The notes under the pieces: model-generated
Seen by the model: the letters and a program-made list of their open reading frames with translations, nothing else
Told to the model about the DNA's origin: nothing
Database searches by the model: none
Part shown: positions 7,084-17,173 of the stretch, one piece after another
How positions within the stretch are numbered: the first letter of the stretch is position 1
How the letters are laid out: each line of letters starts with the position of its first letter
Program-made: the position numbers and the translations under genes
From: Candidatus Electrothrix aarhusensis
GTDB lineage: Bacteria > Desulfobacterota > Desulfobulbia > Desulfobulbales > Desulfobulbaceae
Assembly (NCBI GenBank): GCA_004028505.1
Contig: MTKO01000089.1
Coordinates: forward strand, 1 to 38,358
Length of the DNA stretch: 38,358 bases
Direction of reading: 5' to 3'

Positions 7084-9425
7084 ACTGGGGAGAGCGACTT
7101 TGTCATGACTTACTTGGGCAACAGCAGGCTCTTGGGCAACAGGTTTCTGTTAGGGTGCTTGATTGCGGTTTTAATCCAAAGGCTGCAATTAATGCCGACA
7201 AACTCAGCCAGGATATCAATGGGTTTTCCTGCGAACTTTCCTTGGCCGGAGAACAGGTCGCCTTCAACTCCCGCCTGACCGGCAAGTATAATGTCCTCAA
7301 TCTCCTGGCAGCTGCCGGAGTGGGCAGGGCTTTGAAAATGGAGCCGCGCCTGATTTTCAGCGGCTTGGAAGAAGTCGGTCAGGTGCCGGGCCGTTTGGAA
7401 CGAGTGCTGTTGCCGGGCGTCAACGAGGAAGAACAGCCTTGTGTCCTGGTTGATTATGCCCATACCCCGGATGCCTTGAAAAACGTCCTTCAGGCTCTGC
7501 AATCTTTAGCCGAAGGACAGCTGATTTGCGTGTTCGGCTGCGGCGGTGATAGAGATCAGGGGAAACGTCCTTTGATGGGCGCGGTTGCAGCGGAATGCGC
7601 CAGTATTTCCATTGTGACCTCGGATAATCCTCGATCAGAAGACCCTGAAGATATTATTCAGCAGATTGCTCAGGGTGCTGCTTCTATGGGTGCTGTTGAG
7701 CTGACAACGGAAGAGTTGTTTGGAGATCAGGCGGTTCGGTATGGTGATTTTCCCGGTTTTGTCTGCCTTGAGGACAGAAAGACCGCTGTGCATGCTGCCT
7801 GCGTTTTGGCCGGGCCCGGTGATATTGTTCTGTTGGCTGGCAAGGGGCATGAAGACTATCAGGTGATCGGGCAGGAACGGATATTTTTTGATGATCGGGT
7901 GGAGGGGCTCAACGGGCTCTTGCGCTGGAAAATCCCACATCTGCTCAAGGCTCTTCAGGGCGGAACGATAATTCAGCAGGGGAAACAAACAGGTCTCTTC
8001 GGTCAGATTTCTACTGACACCAGAACCCTGACGCAAGGGGATATCTTTGTTGCCTTGGCCGGAGAAAATTTTAACGGCCATGACTATCTTCAGACAGCGG
8101 CTGAGGCCGGGGCTACGATGGTTATTGTCCAGCAGGAAGTGGAAAAGGATGAGCTGCAGAAAGATGTTCTGCCCGAGCATGTTGTTGTTTTTCAGGTTCC
8201 AGATACGTTGATCGCGCTGGGCCAACTGGCTGCTTATCGGCGCAGGCTGCTGTGCCCAAAACTACCCCTTGTAGCGATTACAGGCAGCTGTGGCAAGACA
8301 ACCGTCAAGGAGATGACCGCAGCAATTTTTCATCGCCATTTTACAGCAGCTCAAGGGACAGACACCGGCATGGATCCTGTGCTTAAAACCGGAGGAAATT
8401 TTAACAACCTGATCGGTCTGCCCCTGTCCCTGCTGCCGGTGAACGCATTCCATAAAATAGCGGTAATGGAGATGGGGATGAATCAGTTTGGCGAGATCGC
8501 TCGGCTCACAGCAATCGCTGATCCAGATATCGCCTGCATTACCAATGTGCAAGCAGCCCATCTTGAGGGGCTAGGCAGTATTGCAGGTGTTGCCCAAGCC
8601 AAGGGCGAGCTCTTTGCCGGAATGCGGTCGGATACCGTGGCAGTGGTGAATTATGATGATTCCCATGTGCGCCGGTTGCCGAAAAATTCTGAGAAAATCA
8701 TCGGGTTTGCCTGCACCCCTGCCGGTCGACGTCATAAGCCTGCTGTTCGGGCCACCCGTATTAAGGATCTCGGCGCAGAGGGCATGCGTTTTACTCTCCA
8801 TATCGGGGATTGGCATGAACGAATCAGCATTCGGGCTCCGGGCATGCATAATGTCAGTAATTGCTTGGCTGCGGCTGCAATAGCCTATGCTGGCGGGGTT
8901 GATCCTGAAGCTATCATCACCTCCTTGAAAGATTTTCAGAGTACGGATAAGCGGATGCAGATGATGACCCTGCCTGGCGGGGTCCGGGTCCTCAATGACT
9001 GTTATAATGCCAACCCCGCTTCAATGACTGCCGCCTTGCGCACAGTGAGCGGTTTTGGTCAGGATTGCCGCCGTATTGCCCTGCTCGGTGATATGCTGGA
9101 ACTGGGCGCAGAGGCGGATGCGGCCCATGCCGAGCTCGGACGGCAGGCAGCGGAATTGGGCTATGATCAACTGGCTGTCACCGGCAGCTTTGCGGAGCAG
9201 GCTGCCCAAGGGGCCTGTAGAGCGGGGATGGCGGAAGAGCGAGTACATGTTTTTACTGATACGCACGACATGGCTGACTGGCTTTATCAAGAGATGATTC
9301 AGGCCGGAGTGGCGGCGGGTGATTGGTTGTTGCTCAAGGGATCACGGGGAATGCGGATGGAGATAGTGTTGCAGGAAATAGAACAGCGGTTTGCCACCGG
9401 TATTAATGAAAAGGAATATCTATAG
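7047..9425 (+). CDS. murF: MurE C-terminal part fused to MurF (UDP-MurNAc-pentapeptide synthetase)
   Basis: This frame holds two enzymes. Up to about 7920 it is the rest of MurE, with [26 protein letters not shown], the DNPRSEDP motif diagnostic of meso-diaminopimelate-adding MurE (about 7622-7645) and [11 protein letters not shown]. From [11 protein letters not shown] (about 7923) it runs without a stop into a complete MurF, which adds D-Ala-D-Ala. MurF features are [16 protein letters not shown], the ATP loop [43 protein letters not shown] and [11 protein letters not shown]. No start codon or ribosome site separates them, so the product is a MurE-MurF fusion, an arrangement also known from Bordetella. 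Given single-base deletions elsewhere here, the junction should be checked. mraY follows after 4 bases. Confidence 0.88.
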   Translation: MVVTEPSGMEAINWGERLCHDLLGQQQALGQQVSVRVLDCGFNPKAAINADKLSQDINGFSCELSLAGEQVAFNSRLTGKYNVLNLLAAAGVGRALKMEPRLIFSGLEEVGQVPGRLERVLLPGVNEEEQPCVLVDYAHTPDALKNVLQALQSLAEGQLICVFGCGGDRDQGKRPLMGAVAAECASISIVTSDNPRSEDPEDIIQQIAQGAASMGAVELTTEELFGDQAVRYGDFPGFVCLEDRKTAVHAACVLAGPGDIVLLAGKGHEDYQVIGQERIFFDDRVEGLNGLLRWKIPHLLKALQGGTIIQQGKQTGLFGQISTDTRTLTQGDIFVALAGENFNGHDYLQTAAEAGATMVIVQQEVEKDELQKDVLPEHVVVFQVPDTLIALGQLAAYRRRLLCPKLPLVAITGSCGKTTVKEMTAAIFHRHFTAAQGTDTGMDPVLKTGGNFNNLIGLPLSLLPVNAFHKIAVMEMGMNQFGEIARLTAIADPDIACITNVQAAHLEGLGSIAGVAQAKGELFAGMRSDTVAVVNYDDSHVRRLPKNSEKIIGFACTPAGRRHKPAVRATRIKDLGAEGMRFTLHIGDWHERISIRAPGMHNVSNCLAAAAIAYAGGVDPEAIITSLKDFQSTDKRMQMMTLPGGVRVLNDCYNANPASMTAALRTVSGFGQDCRRIALLGDMLELGAEADAAHAELGRQAAELGYDQLAVTGSFAEQAAQGACRAGMAEERVHVFTDTHDMADWLYQEMIQAGVAAGDWLLLKGSRGMRMEIVLQEIEQRFATGINEKEYL

Positions 9426-9429
9426 GACT

Positions 9430-10509
9430 ATGTTTTACCATTTGCTGTATCCCCTGCACACCCAGTTCAGTGCCTTTAATGTTTTTCGTTATCTGACCTT
9501 TCGCTCCATCGGCGCGGCGGTCACGGCCTTTCTTATCCTGTTTCTTTCCGGGCCGGTGTTTATCCGCTGGCTGCAAAAAAAGCAGATCGGACAGGTGGTA
9601 CGTGATGACGGACCAGAGAGCCATTTCAGCAAGAAAGGGGTGCCTACGATGGGCGGTCTTTTGATTTTGGTTGCCATCGCTGGATCAACCCTGCTTTGGG
9701 CCGATCTGGGAAACAGTCTCGTTTGGGTCTGTTTGCTACTGACCCTATTTTACGGCCTGATCGGTTCTGTTGATGATTGGAAGAAGGTCGCCAAAAGTGA
9801 CACCAAGGGGTTGTCTGCCCGTGGCAAGTTGATTCTTCAGGTGACCGGTGCCTGTATGGTCGGTCTGTTTTTGCACCTGCATCCCGGTTATGATGGCAAC
9901 TTGAGCCTGCCTTTTTTGAAAGGAATTCAACCGGATCTGGGCTGGTGGTATATCCCCTTTGCTGTGGCTGTGATTGTCGGTTCCTCTAATGCGGTCAATC
10001 TGACTGACGGGCTGGACGGGCTGGCAAGCGGAACAGTGATGATCACTGCGGCGGTCTATTTTATCTTTGCCTACGCAGCGGGTAATATCCTGATATCTGA
10101 TTATTTACAACTGCCCTATGTACTGGGAGCCGGTGAGGTGGCCGTGTTTTGCGGCACCATTGTCGGGGCCTGCCTTGGTTTTCTCTGGTTTAATAGCTAT
10201 CCGGCTCAGATCTTTATGGGTGATGTTGGGTCGTTGGCTTTAGGCGGGGCTTTGGGAGCGGTGGCTATCATCATTAAGCAGGAGTTTTTGCTTGCCATTG
10301 CCGGGGGGGTTTTTGTGATGGAGGTGCTATCGGTTATTCTTCAGGTGGGGTATTTCAAGATAAGCGGCGGTAAACGGATTTTTTTGATGGCTCCGTTTCA
10401 TCATCATTTTGAGAAGAAGGGGTGGGCTGAGCCTCGGGTGGTGATTCGTTTTTGGATTATTTCTATTATTCTTGGGTTGATGGCTTTGGCTACGTTGAAG
10501 TTGCGGTAG
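9430..10509 (+). CDS. mraY: Phospho-N-acetylmuramoyl-pentapeptide transferase (MraY)
   Basis: MraY moves phospho-MurNAc-pentapeptide from UDP to undecaprenyl phosphate, making lipid I at the inner membrane. The 359-residue polytopic protein has about ten membrane segments and the conserved signatures [11 protein letters not shown], the aspartate pair in [33 protein letters not shown] and [13 protein letters not shown]. The start at ATG 9430 lies 4 bases after the murF stop with AAGGA upstream, so it is cotranscribed with murE-murF. The usual next gene, murD, is displaced by about 4.3 kb of accessory genes. Confidence 0.97.
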   Translation: MFYHLLYPLHTQFSAFNVFRYLTFRSIGAAVTAFLILFLSGPVFIRWLQKKQIGQVVRDDGPESHFSKKGVPTMGGLLILVAIAGSTLLWADLGNSLVWVCLLLTLFYGLIGSVDDWKKVAKSDTKGLSARGKLILQVTGACMVGLFLHLHPGYDGNLSLPFLKGIQPDLGWWYIPFAVAVIVGSSNAVNLTDGLDGLASGTVMITAAVYFIFAYAAGNILISDYLQLPYVLGAGEVAVFCGTIVGACLGFLWFNSYPAQIFMGDVGSLALGGALGAVAIIIKQEFLLAIAGGVFVMEVLSVILQVGYFKISGGKRIFLMAPFHHHFEKKGWAEPRVVIRFWIISIILGLMALATLKLR

Positions 10510-10577
10510 CGGGCAGTCCTGCGTAATTTGCTAAACAATATTTTCCAGTCAACGGAAGGGAAATAAGAGAAAGAAAA

Positions 10578-10787
10578 ATGGAACAAGAAGAATATATAAA
10601 AAAATACCCGGATTATTGTCAAAACTGCAATGGCTATGGTGGATCGGAGACTCGAACGCCAGTTTTTCAAAGAAATGGCTGTCCATATTGTTTCGAAAAG
10701 AAGATTTGCCCCAGATGTAAAGAAAGTTTAAATGATCTTTATGGATGTGATTGCTGCGGATGGAAAATAGGAACTAACGGAATATAA
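10578..10787 (+). CDS. Small Cys-rich (zinc-ribbon-like) protein
   Basis: This encodes a 69-residue hydrophilic protein with four Cys pairs (CQNC, CPYC, CPRC, CDCCGW), which suggests two zinc-ribbon knuckles. A purine-rich stretch (GGGAAATAAGAGAAAG) precedes the ATG. The family is not recognised. It opens the accessory block inserted between mraY and murD and precedes the Shedu-like gene by about 50 bases, so the two may be a unit. The DNA is A+T richer than mraY. The function is unknown. Confidence 0.6.
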   Translation: MEQEEYIKKYPDYCQNCNGYGGSETRTPVFQRNGCPYCFEKKICPRCKESLNDLYGCDCCGWKIGTNGI

Positions 10788-10837
10788 AAAAATAGTTTGT
10801 TAGCTGAGTTGCTTGAGTGTCTCCAAGGGGGAGGGGT

Positions 10838-11479
10838 ATGTCATTTGGCGTGGTAAAAGTAAAGAATCAGCTTGATAGTTCCTTTGGTAATAATTCGGAA
10901 GTGGAGCTGCTTGGGGTTTTGAAGCAAAATTCATTTCTGTTTTACTCTCTCTATGAGCGTAAGTTTGGTATTCGGCCTAATTTTGCTGAAGTGCCATTTG
11001 GTACCAAGTTTAGGTGTGATTTCTGCTGGCTCAATGATAACTCCGATGGTCCAGAGTGGGTTTTGGTTGAAATAGAAAAGCCGAACATGCGTCTGTTTAA
11101 TCAGTCTGGTGATCCCTCAGCGGAGTTGAATCATGCAATTGAACAAGTCAAATCTTGGAATCGATATTTTAACCAGTTTCCAGCTGAAAAATCTCGAATT
11201 TTTGGTGCGGTTAGCCGCTTTAGGTTTGTGCTAGTAGCTGGACGTCGCGACGGCTGGGAAGCTAAAAGTGCTGCACGGTGGCGTAGCTTCCACAATAATA
11301 ATAGCAATATCGAAATTCATAGCACAGATGTGTTTTACGACGCCATTGATCATTACTCTAACTTCGAAGAAAGCTTTTGGAGTTTTGAGGAAAATCCAAG
11401 ATCACTTAACGGTAAAGATCTTGAAGGAAATTGGTCTGCATGTAGCTATATTGAAAAATGGCGTAATCTTTTGACCTAA
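10838..11479 (+). CDS. Shedu-like (DUF4263) nuclease-domain protein
   Basis: This encodes 213 residues. The central stretch CDFCWLNDNSDG...WVLVEIEKPN followed by LFNQSGDPSAELNHAIEQV and W resembles the DUF4263 domain of the Shedu anti-phage protein SduA, a PD-(D/E)XK nuclease fold. The pattern is an acidic residue, then an E-x-E-K strand ending in KP, then a helix with hA-x-x-Q-V-x-x-W. The protein is short and lacks the long N-terminal region of many Shedu proteins. The ATG at 10838 is chosen over GTG 10817 because of the strong AGGGGGAGG just upstream. No partner gene is needed in Shedu. Assignment is by motif memory only. Confidence 0.6.
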   Translation: MSFGVVKVKNQLDSSFGNNSEVELLGVLKQNSFLFYSLYERKFGIRPNFAEVPFGTKFRCDFCWLNDNSDGPEWVLVEIEKPNMRLFNQSGDPSAELNHAIEQVKSWNRYFNQFPAEKSRIFGAVSRFRFVLVAGRRDGWEAKSAARWRSFHNNNSNIEIHSTDVFYDAIDHYSNFEESFWSFEENPRSLNGKDLEGNWSACSYIEKWRNLLT

Positions 11480-11482
11480 TAA

Positions 11483-11575
11483 CTGATGTTACGCAGCCGA
11501 AACGTAAAATCGGCAGATTCCACGTTTTGGTTGTCTCGTAACTTCCTGATTTTTTATTGGCGTGCGTAACATCAG
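11483..11575. repeat. 93-bp inverted-repeat element (MITE-like)
   Basis: CTGATGTTACGCA (11483-11495) and TGCGTAACATCAG (11563-11575) form a perfect 13-bp terminal inverted repeat. Inside, GCCGA/TCGGC (11496-11500 with 11510-11514) makes a second hairpin. It lies directly after the Shedu-like gene. No coding capacity is present, and no clear target-site duplication can be read, so it could be a miniature inverted-repeat element or a structured RNA end. Confidence 0.5.
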
Positions 11576-11737
11576 CTAATAAATTGCTTAAACCAAGAAG
11601 CCATGTAGATCTTGCTTGAGTGAAACGAAAGCGGACAAGGAGAGAACCGAAAGTTTTGCTATAGCAATCTGCCAAGGTTAATCATATAGAAACTTTCCAT
11701 TTAGCAATAATGCTAAACAATAAAAAGAGATATACCT

Positions 11738-12079
11738 ATGAGTAAACTCCCGGCTTGTCCCAAGTGCAACTCCGAATATGTGTATGAAGATGGCATAATG
11801 TTGGTGTGCCCGGAATGCGCTCACGAATGGTTGGTCAACGCCGACGAAAACGCAGAAACAAACGAGGCAGCAGTAAAAGATGCCAATGGTGCCCCCCTGA
11901 GCGATGGTGATGCGATTGTGGTGATAAAAGACCTCAAAGTTAAAGGCTCGTCCTCTGTCGTGAAAGTTGGGACCAAGGTTAAGAATATTCGTCTGGTAGA
12001 CGGCGATCATAATATTGATTGCAAGATTAAATGCATAGGTGCAATGAAACTCAAGTCAGAGTTTGTCAAGAAAGCGTGA
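11738..12079 (+). CDS. yjdM: YjdM/PhnA-family zinc-ribbon protein
   Basis: This 113-residue protein begins [16 protein letters not shown] and [10 protein letters not shown], a rubredoxin-like zinc ribbon with two CxxC pairs. It continues with the typical PhnA/YjdM C-terminal domain ([58 protein letters not shown]). The family is full length. It was once tied to phosphonate use, but the biochemical role is unclear. It stands between the inverted-repeat element and a membrane protein, with no phosphonate genes nearby. Confidence 0.93.
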   Translation: MSKLPACPKCNSEYVYEDGIMLVCPECAHEWLVNADENAETNEAAVKDANGAPLSDGDAIVVIKDLKVKGSSSVVKVGTKVKNIRLVDGDHNIDCKIKCIGAMKLKSEFVKKA

Positions 12080-12242
12080 GTTGAGGATATGGTTATTGCG
12101 AACAGCAACGCCAAGAGAAGACGTTGTTACAAAATAATGCATAATCATCGGCTGAACTGAATGTAATAGCTCCGGGGCATTGATGGATAATGTCTTAGGC
12201 GGTCTTGCTAGATAAAATTTTAATATTTCAAGGTAAAAAGAA

Positions 12243-12860
12243 ATGTCTATAATTCATTTGATAGTCTTCCTGTTGCAATTTTTCCTCTTTGTGCCGCTTT
12301 TTTTCTTCCTTTTTATAAAGTCCCCCAAAGGCAGCAAAAACAAGAAAGTATTCTTAGCGGTAGCACTTATATCTATCTGTTACGCATCAGTTGACGCGTA
12401 CTTCCATAGATACCTGATCGGGAGTGACTTCTACTACGTTCAGGGAGATTGGAAAAAAAGTGGGGAGATTGCTGAAAAAGGATTTAATTATCTCGAAGAT
12501 AAATCAGAACTCTATGACTTTGCTTATGGCCGGTTTAGCCTGTATCGCAAAATGAAACGAGCTAAAGAAAAAGCTCCTGAGCAAAAAGGACCTGCGGTGA
12601 ATGAAGCAGTTACTGTGGAGCAAGAGGTTGTAGAGCCAAATGAGCCTTCCGGTAATGAAGAGGTTAGTGCGACCCTAGAAGCTGTAGACCAGAATGAACC
12701 TACTGAGAGGGAAGAAGTTACAGCAGAGCAAGAGATTATAGAACAGAATGCGCCTACTGGAAATGAAGAAGTTACTGCGGAGCAAGAGGCCATAGAGCAG
12801 GAAGAGCCTGCCGGTAATGAAGACGCTACTACGACGCAAGCTGTAGGTCCACTTGAGTAA
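12243..12860 (+). CDS. Membrane-anchored protein with acidic 18-residue C-terminal repeats
   Basis: This encodes a 205-residue protein of unknown family. It has two hydrophobic N-terminal segments (about residues 5-26 and 36-50), a middle region (about 60-110) with aromatic residues and a possible tetratricopeptide-like helix (GDWKKSGEIAEKGFNYL), then a low-complexity acidic tail. The tail is four 18-residue units (residues 123-194) of the type VTAEQEIIEQNAPTGNEE. The tail probably lies outside or forms a spacer. The gene precedes the antiporter gene by about 50 bases and may be cotranscribed with it. No function can be inferred. Confidence 0.65.
   Translation: MSIIHLIVFLLQFFLFVPLFFFLFIKSPKGSKNKKVFLAVALISICYASVDAYFHRYLIGSDFYYVQGDWKKSGEIAEKGFNYLEDKSELYDFAYGRFSLYRKMKRAKEKAPEQKGPAVNEAVTVEQEVVEPNEPSGNEEVSATLEAVDQNEPTEREEVTAEQEIIEQNAPTGNEEVTAEQEAIEQEEPAGNEDATTTQAVGPLE
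12609..12824 (+). repeat. Four 54-bp in-frame tandem repeats
   Basis: Four consecutive 54-base units encode the acidic 18-residue repeats of the gene at 12243-12860. The third and fourth are the most alike (VTAEQE.IEQ..P.GNEE). The second has diverged most (VSATLEAVDQNEPTEREE). Because the unit is a multiple of three, copy-number change would keep the frame. Confidence 0.75.
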
Positions 12861-12912
12861 AACGAAAACGGATTTTTCAAATTCTTTCTTTTGGTAAAAG
12901 CTGAGGTCAATT

Positions 12913-14768
12913 TTGTCGCACGATATTTTACTGCAACTTACCGGAATTTTTATTCTGGGTATTATTTCCCAGTGGACAGCATGGAAGTTGCACTTGCCGT
13001 CTATCCTGTTCCTGCTGATCGCTGGCCTCATAGTTGGGCCTGGTCTTGGCCTGCTACAGCCTGATCAGCTCTTTGGGGAACTGCTGTTCCCTATGGTCTC
13101 CCTTGCTGTTGCGGTGATTTTATACGAAGGCGGTATGAATCTGCGCTTTCGGGAGCTGAGCAAACAAAAAATCCGTGGCGTGTTGTTGCAGATATTGACC
13201 CTTGCCGTATTGATCTCCTTAGTGCTCGGCACAGTTGCTGCGCATTATATTATCGGCTTTTCCTGGCCGGTGGCTACCTTGCTGGCGGCAATCCTTGTTG
13301 TAACCGGGCCTACGGTCATCGGGCCTATGTTACGGCATCTTCGGCTGCGCGGTCGGGTCAGTTCACTGCTGAAATGGGAAGGCATTGTTGTTGACCCCCT
13401 AGGTGCAACCTTGGCGGTCTTGGTCTTCACGGTAGTGAGGCATAGCAGACTTCGTGACGGTCTCGCAGAGGCACTCTTTGATTTTTGGGTTACCTTCGCT
13501 GTCGGCGTGTCATTCGGCTTTATTGCCGCGGCTGTGCTGATCGTGATGCTGCGAAGATTCTGGCTGCCTGATGCCTTGCATAATCCCGTGTCGCTGATGC
13601 TGATGTTTGCCTCCTTTGCAGCAGCCAATGTTGTTCAGGATGAGGCTGGGCTGCTGGCGGTGACGGTCATGGGAATCACACTTGCTAATCAGAAGTGGGT
13701 CTCAATCCGGCATGTTATTGAGTTCAAGGAAACCTTGACAACCCTGCTGATCTCCTGCCTTTTTGTGATCCTAGCGGCTCGTCTTCAGCCGCAGGATATC
13801 AAGGGACTTGGCTGGGACAGCGTGCTCTTTGTCGTTTTCATGATTCTGGTGGTCCGCCCGGTTTCTATTCTGGCAGCCACAATTGGTTCCTCATTGCCTT
13901 GGCGGGAACGGCTGTTTATGTCCTGGATGGCACCGCGCGGTATTGTGGCTGCTGCGGTTGCTTCTGTGTTTGCGCTGGAGCTTGCAGCCAAAGGATATCC
14001 GCAGGCTGTAGAGCTCGTTCCTGTCACCTTTCTGATGGTTTTTGCCACCGTACTGATTTATGGCCTTTCTGCTGTTCCGTTGTCGCGGAGATTTGGGCTG
14101 GCTCGGGCGAATCCGCAGGGCATTCTCTTTATCGGTGCGCATAAGTGGGCAAGGGCAATGGCTCAGGCACTCATGAATGAAGGGTTTTCAGTCGTGCTGA
14201 TTGATACTGACCGGGAGAATATTGCCCTCTCTCGGATGGCAGGCATGCCCGCTATCTATGGAAGTGCTTTGGCGAAAAAGACGCGTGAGGAGATTGATTA
14301 CGGCGGGTTGGGGCGTATGTTCGCGATGACAGCGAATAATGAGGTCAATGCCTTGACCTGCTTGCACTTTTTGGAAGATTTCGGTCGGCAGGAAGTCTAT
14401 CAATTGTCCCTTCCTCCTGTGGAGCAGGATAGCCGCCATGAAGCGATTCCGCAGGAACAGCATGGGCGGCTGCTCTTCGGCGAGGGCCTTGATTTTTTTC
14501 GGCTCAACGATGTTTTTGGCAGGGATCCGAAAATCAAGCTGACCAAGTTGACCAAAGAATTCGATTATCAGCCTTTACGTCTGAGTACGGCGAAACCGCA
14601 ATCGTTCTATTCGTTCTTAAACCGAATCGTTCGATTGAAATTTGCACTGTTGACAGTCCGGCAAATCCTGCGGCCGGGGATGTGCTGATCAGTATTATTC
14701 AGCAAACACAGCAAAGTTTGGTGCCGATCCAGACATTGCACTCGGATGAGGGGCAGGTTGCACTTTGA
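12913..14768 (+). CDS. CPA1-type sodium(potassium)/proton antiporter with TrkA-N-like domain, frameshifted near its end
   Basis: This is an inner-membrane cation/proton antiporter of the NhaP/CPA1 style. It has about 12 hydrophobic segments from residue 5 to 400, including GLIVGPGLGLL, LYEGGMNLRF, VTGPTVIGPML, EGIVVDPLGAT (acidic ion-binding pair) and SWMAPRGIVAAAVASVF. A cytosolic Rossmann-like domain follows (GILFIGAHKWARAMAQAL to about residue 510) whose glycine motif is degenerate. After about 14585 the frame goes wrong and would end at 14688. Adding one base restores IVLFVLKPNRSIEICTVD and a stop at 14766-14768. The TTG start at 12913 has GAGGT 5 bases upstream. It is the last gene of the block separating mraY from murD. 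Confidence 0.88.
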
Positions 14769-14799
14769 ATTCAGAAGAAATTATCTCGCTTGAGAAATT

Positions 14800-16193
14800 A
14801 TGATTGAATTAAAGGCGGGCATGAAGTCCGTGGTGGTTGGTTTGGGAAAATCCGGGTTGGCAGCAGTCAGATATCTGCACCAACAGGGGCTTAAGGTCGC
14901 GGTTTCTGAGTTTCGGGAGGCGATCCCGGAGGAAGAGCAGGCCATGCTTGTGCAATGCGGCATAAATCTCGGCACTGAGCTGGAGACAGGCGGCCATACG
15001 GCGGCCTTTTTTGTCGATGCCGATTTGATCGTGCCCAGTCCAGGTGTGCCTATGGATTTACCGGTGCTGGCAGCAGCTCGGACTCGGGGCGTGCCGGTCG
15101 TTGTTGGAGAGCTTGCCCTTGCCGCTGGCCGGATCGTTGTGCCGGTCATCGCGGTGACCGGGTCCAACGGCAAAACCACCGTGACCAGCCTGATCGGTCA
15201 TCTCCTGCGCAGCGCGGGCAAAAAAGTCTTTGTCGGCGGAAATATCGGCACCCCGATTTTGGAATATCTGCTGGAACCCGGTGAAGCCGAAGTTGTGGTG
15301 CTGGAGCTGTCCAGTTTTCAGCTGGAATCAGCCGGAGAGTTTCGACCAGATATCGGCCTGCTGCTGAACCTGTCGCCGGATCATATCGACCGGCATGGCA
15401 GTTTTGAGGAGTATGCCGCAGCCAAGATGCAGCTGTTTGCCTGGCAGGGCAGGGGGGATACAGCGATTATAGGTACGGATGATGTTTTGCTTGCGGCTGC
15501 ACCGCCCACTGCTGGCGAGAAACTGTATAGCTTCGGTACCCATCCCGGTTGCCGAGCCAGGGTGGAAGGAAAGGCTGTACGCCTGGAACCTGACTTTGGC
15601 CCGGAAGGTACGGGCGAGCTGTACGAGCTTTCAGGGACTCGGTTGCATTCCAGGGTGAATCTGTATAATGCCGCTGCCGCCATTCTTGCGACACGGGCCT
15701 TTGGCTGTGAAGAGCAGGACATCAAGGTTGGACTGGCCGATTTTCAGCCGCCGCAGCATAGAATGACCCCGGTGGGTGAGATCAACGGTGTCCGGTTTAT
15801 CAACGACTCCAAGGCCACCAATGTGGGGGCCGTGGTTGCGGCTCTGGCTGGATTCGGGCAGGGAACGGAAAAAGAGGTTGTCCTGATTGCAGGCGGCCGG
15901 AATAAGGGGGGCGATTTTGCGGCCTTGGTTCCGTCATTTCGACAGTATGCCAAACATGTTGTGCTGATCGGCGAGTCTGCATCGGATTTGGCCGAAGTTG
16001 CGGAAGAAGCGGTGTTGGATTTCAGCTTGCCGCTGATATGGAAGAGGCGGTTGCTGCGGCCTTTGCCGCCGCCTCACAAGGTGATATCGTGCTGTTGGCG
16101 CCGGCTTGCGCTAGTTTTGATATGTTTAGGAGTTATGAGCATCGGGGGGAAGTGTTTAGTCGGTGTGTTGGTGAGTTGGTAGAAGGAGTTTGA
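14800..16193 (+). CDS. murD: UDP-N-acetylmuramoylalanine-D-glutamate ligase (MurD), 3' frameshift
   Basis: MurD adds D-glutamate to UDP-MurNAc-L-Ala. The N-terminal Rossmann-like domain ([16 protein letters not shown]), the ATP loop [65 protein letters not shown] and [11 protein letters not shown] are all present. At about 16020-16022 the frame is lost. One more T in that TTT run gives [13 protein letters not shown] and then [12 protein letters not shown]...[10 protein letters not shown], the normal MurD end, with a stop at 16191-16193. As written, the frame ends wrongly at 16182. It is probably an intact gene with a sequencing deletion. ftsW, the usual next gene, is missing. Confidence 0.92.
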
Positions 16194-16242
16194 TAGCTCA
16201 AAGCATGTGGAAAGTTGCTGTGCGGAATTGTGATAAATGTAA

Positions 16243-16268
16243 TATTTTCCGTATTTTTACGGAAAATA
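16243..16268. promoter_or_regulatory. Perfect 11-bp palindrome with 4-base loop
   Basis: TATTTTCCGTA (16243-16253) and TACGGAAAATA (16258-16268) flank TTTT. It lies between the murD end and the FRG-domain gene. It could be an A+T-rich transcription terminator for the preceding genes or an operator for the defence-like module. There is no clear T tract after it. Confidence 0.45.
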
Positions 16269-16404
16269 TAAACTAGTACATTCGGGCGTAAATTTTACTG
16301 TGCTTCCCGATGCGACTTTTTCAGATTTAACAAGGTGGCGTGCAGCAAGAAGATGTGCAAAACTTACGCCGCAGTGTACTAGTTTGTTAAGCGAATGGGA
16401 GAAT

Positions 16405-17106
16405 ATGGAAGCAAGATCAGTATTACAGTTCCTTCAATGGCATAGTGAAAATGATTCTGCTGCAATGTTTAGAGGCCAGTTGGATTCTGGTTGGAGTTTG
16501 GTTCCTTCCATTGTGCGCTACTCTAATCTAATATCGGATGGATATGATGCTATAGAGCATATTGAAGAACATCTAATTGAACAATTTGAGCAGTTTTCAG
16601 TTCCATTTGGCGACTACCGGAAACATACTTACATTGAAAAATTGATTCATGCACAACATTTTGGATTGCCGACTCGATTATTAGACTGGAGTACGAACCC
16701 TCTCAAAGCTTTGTATTTTTCCGTAGATAATCCTGCAAATGATAATGCCGATGGTGTGGTTTTCGCGTTAGAGCCAGCAGGTTGGTGGGAAGGAACCAAG
16801 CAAGTAAAGTTAGATCAAGATCTAGCAGCATTTTACCCAGAAACTATTAATGAAAGGGTCGTTGCTCAGGAGGGAGCTTTTATATCGTTTCCTCTACCTG
16901 ATAAAGGGTTTGTCGTGCCTGAATTAACAGAAGCAAATTACCAGAAGGACATTGTGTTTATATCCAGTGTTATAATTCCAGCTTCTAGTAAGAAAGATAT
17001 ACGCATACAATTAAGTAGACTCGGGGTGAACCAGCGAAGTATTTATCCAGGATTAGAGGGTGTTGCAAGATGGGTGAAGTCAAATTTATCGCATTTTATA
17101 GTTTAA
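16405..17106 (+). CDS. FRG-domain protein
   Basis: This encodes about 233 residues, beginning SVLQFLQWH, followed by MFRGQLDSGWSLVPSIVRYS, the hallmark of the FRG domain (FRGQ...W.L.PS..R). Then come HAQHFGLPTRLLDWSTNPLKALYF and VVFALEP, also typical of that family. The C-terminal region ends in LGVNQRSIYPGLEGVARW, another family feature. FRG proteins are found in mobile and defence regions. An ADP-ribosyltransferase-like fold has been suggested for the family, but the reaction is not established here. The start at 16405 has GGGAG 3 bases upstream. A GTG at 16300 would add 35 residues. The gene is A+T rich compared with murD and murG, consistent with transfer. Confidence 0.85.
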   Translation: MEARSVLQFLQWHSENDSAAMFRGQLDSGWSLVPSIVRYSNLISDGYDAIEHIEEHLIEQFEQFSVPFGDYRKHTYIEKLIHAQHFGLPTRLLDWSTNPLKALYFSVDNPANDNADGVVFALEPAGWWEGTKQVKLDQDLAAFYPETINERVVAQEGAFISFPLPDKGFVVPELTEANYQKDIVFISSVIIPASSKKDIRIQLSRLGVNQRSIYPGLEGVARWVKSNLSHFIV

Positions 17107-17173
17107 CAATCGCATGTAGTGGAGAAGCTTACGTTCCGCGCATTGTTCCTGTTTATCTTCTGTTGTAGCCTGC

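Noticed and set aside
10780..12240. Integron attC sites between the small genes after mraY
   Set aside because: GTTACGC/GCGTAAC and GTTAGCT resemble attC cores but do not fit GTTRRRY/RYYYAAC, and no integrase is present in the window.
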